Source of the DNA: an uncultured Clostridia bacterium
GTDB taxonomy: Bacteria > Bacillota > Clostridia > UBA1381
Direction: 5' to 3'
Assembly: GCA_947624165.1 (NCBI GenBank)
Contig: CANQJC010000010.1
Location: 1-61,999, forward strand
Length of the DNA stretch: 61,999 bases
Shown: positions 61,801 to 61,999 of the stretch, piece by piece
How the letters are laid out: every line of letters begins with the position of its first letter
How positions within the stretch are numbered: the first letter of the stretch is position 1
Position numbers and translations under genes: made by a program
The notes under the pieces: model-generated
Databases searched by the model: none
Told to the model about the DNA's origin: nothing
The model's input: only the letters and a program-made list of their open reading frames with translations

Positions 61801-61999
61801 CGTTCACGATCGGCACGGTCAGCGCGGAAATTACGGACAGCGTTCTAACCGGCAGCAACGCCGCGGTTTTCGCAAATGTCATGAACACAGCCGAGGACGT
61901 GGAAGCGGACGTTATAGCGGCGGTGTATGACAATAACGGCGCGCTTGTGGGAGTGAATAAGCAGAGCGCGGTTTTGGAAAACGGAGTGATAACGCCGTT
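58830..61999 (+). CDS. Secreted subtilisin-like (S8) protease, lactocepin type (partial, C-terminus off window)
   Basis: 1056 residues visible from ATG 58830, preceded by AAAGGGAGGA. Signal peptide (1-26), propeptide-like region to about 150, S8 catalytic domain with triad D180 ('AIIDAAFDTSHE'), H248 ('MHGSHVAGIAAG') and S551 ('SGTSMAAPQITG'). A protease-associated (PA) insert lies at about 390-500, as in cell-wall proteases of the lactocepin/C5a-peptidase group. Fn3-like and other beta domains follow from about 625. The last visible residues ('AAVYDNNGALVGVNKQS') resemble the first half of the GMKP-type module of the PL11 and CE12 proteins. Likely digests proteins or processes surface enzymes. 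Frame is open to the window end. Confidence 0.9.
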   Translation, partial: MKTKRIISILTALIMTLGALSGAAADKSGAVSEKTARDERVTLIVETDGASLLETKNAVLMGASEYMETDEAKNEKTRILNAQAKVKSLIERRTSADADSGFTYTSVINGFSMDACKSDIEKIKAIDGVKNVYISKTFRVPSEPASVGESEPGYGAAMINVQDMYNAGFDGRGQVIAIIDAAFDTSHEFFASDVEQPKLTKSSIREFIENNEFNADISANQVYKNEKIPFAYDYFEGDADTYNASVMHGSHVAGIAAGKNGVFEDTTFSGVAPEAQMLLMKVGDDDGSMPFDAVIKALDDASKIGVCAVNMSLGATASEYSPAQTAIENARDAGIAVICSAGNSDREEETTDHPDYIYNNIPASFSALTSVASIDPNKKWAFGGKFTLNGEELEASYNDLFYKKFADAPCGYVYGDTLADFKAMDDITGKIAVVPEGTDAKSGALLEMGAVGLILISENEEVGTLQTASDEIPGIMVSKSVGDKLKSAENKAIQTIVGESIESKVSETGMAYYSSWGTQSDLELKPEITAPGTDILSAGNDDEYVNDSGTSMAAPQITGAMALMSAYVDKTYPDVKGEDKVTLMENILMSSADIVFQDEAKKLPESPRRQGAGLVNLKDALTLPVILKGDSGKSKLSLKDNLTDEITLTFKAKNLTKNDVTYDKITIYAFTDNHEERDGKNIITDSVLLDYTEDDADPTCVTLSANEEKEITLKINLDSEQTAANKGIFTNGFWVDGFVVLSSSDETVTAASIPYTGFYGDWTAFDAMTPSYFEEGGSVKNGGLILYVAGKATPLGTNIFAEDGDKSEYESEAYAGFSENLSDATSYYLSVRMLRSLKDVKVTLKDSSGTVLSEDPVGGGLARLEGTTADELAINKIVANYGEGDYTLTLSGTLGYGNSSREEKTYKLYIDNTIPEIQNPRIYEENGKTYASFTASDNRYLMVATAWDASDKTVTVPIKAEKETEIKIDVTDLDRDTLEFSVADYAYNENAFTIGTVSAEITDSVLTGSNAAVFANVMNTAEDVEADVIAAVYDNNGALVGVNKQSAVLENGVITP

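Overview
The window looks like chromosome from a Gram-positive, anaerobic, endospore-forming member of the Clostridia, probably a gut plant-fibre (pectin) degrader. This rests on what the genes encode: sigH, a SpoIID-type protein and a PdaA-type spore-cortex deacetylase (sporulation); the oxygen-sensitive ribonucleotide reductase pair nrdD/nrdG (anaerobiosis); an SLH-domain surface protein; and large secreted enzymes for rhamnogalacturonan-I. Most genes favour G/C-ending codons (GCG, GGC, CTC, TCG). Two stand apart: the msmX-type ATPase (42077-43186) shows a different codon choice, and an XRE regulator (26818-27642) is clearly AT-richer. No phage, insertion sequence or CRISPR array was seen.

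Layout. 1-2445: start of a secreted GH43 protein (minus strand, cut by the window edge), two tandem copies of a 165-bp repeat, and a tRNA-Leu(UAG). 2.4-10.6 kb: a very large secreted rhamnogalacturonan acetylesterase (CE12/SGNH), a spoIID-like gene and a secreted PL11 rhamnogalacturonan lyase. 10.6-13.4 kb (minus): an iron-type alcohol dehydrogenase and a multi-spanning membrane protein. 13.5-18.6 kb: trpD-trpC-trpF-trpA (no trpE, trpG or trpB in the cluster), a secreted stalk-domain protein and inorganic pyrophosphatase. 18.7-20.9 kb: sigH, a zinc-ribbon protein and a triple-PepSY protein. 21.0-26.8 kb: Na+/amino-acid symporter, GH105, serine acetyltransferase, AzlCD exporter, HD protein and a CmpB-type membrane protein. 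26.8-29.6 kb (minus): XRE-membrane regulator and a GT-C-like membrane protein. 29.7-38.5 kb: a surface/export cluster (Cthe_2159-type beta-helix lipoprotein, long HlyD/MacA-like adaptor, MacB-type ATPase and permease, SLH protein). 38.5-46.3 kb: aldo/keto reductase, EF-G paralogue, MsmX-type ATPase, nrdD and nrdG. 46.3-50.7 kb: two NodB-fold deacetylases, alpha/beta hydrolase and CobW-type GTPase. 50.8-55.5 kb: tig-clpP-clpX-lysA. 55.5-58.5 kb: HxlR regulator divergent from copA, whose 3' end carries an in-frame copZ-like domain with its own ribosome-binding site. 58.8 kb to the end: a secreted subtilisin-like protease, truncated by the window.

How the parts fit. CE12 would deacetylate rhamnogalacturonan-I, PL11 cut its backbone, GH43 trim arabinan/galactan side chains, a sugar ABC importer energised by the shared MsmX-type ATPase bring oligosaccharides in, and cytoplasmic GH105 remove the unsaturated end sugar; an Fe-type dehydrogenase could act in rhamnose fermentation (inference). 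Four secreted proteins, including the protease, share a C-terminal-type module marked by a 'GMKP' signature.

Most notable for follow-up: the shared GMKP module; the tandem repeat and composite inverted repeat beside the tRNA; five copies of one 12-mer inside the trp genes; a perfect CiaR-type box in front of the surface/export cluster; and the copA-copZ read-through fusion with a preserved internal start. Homology calls are from recognition of motifs only; no search was run.
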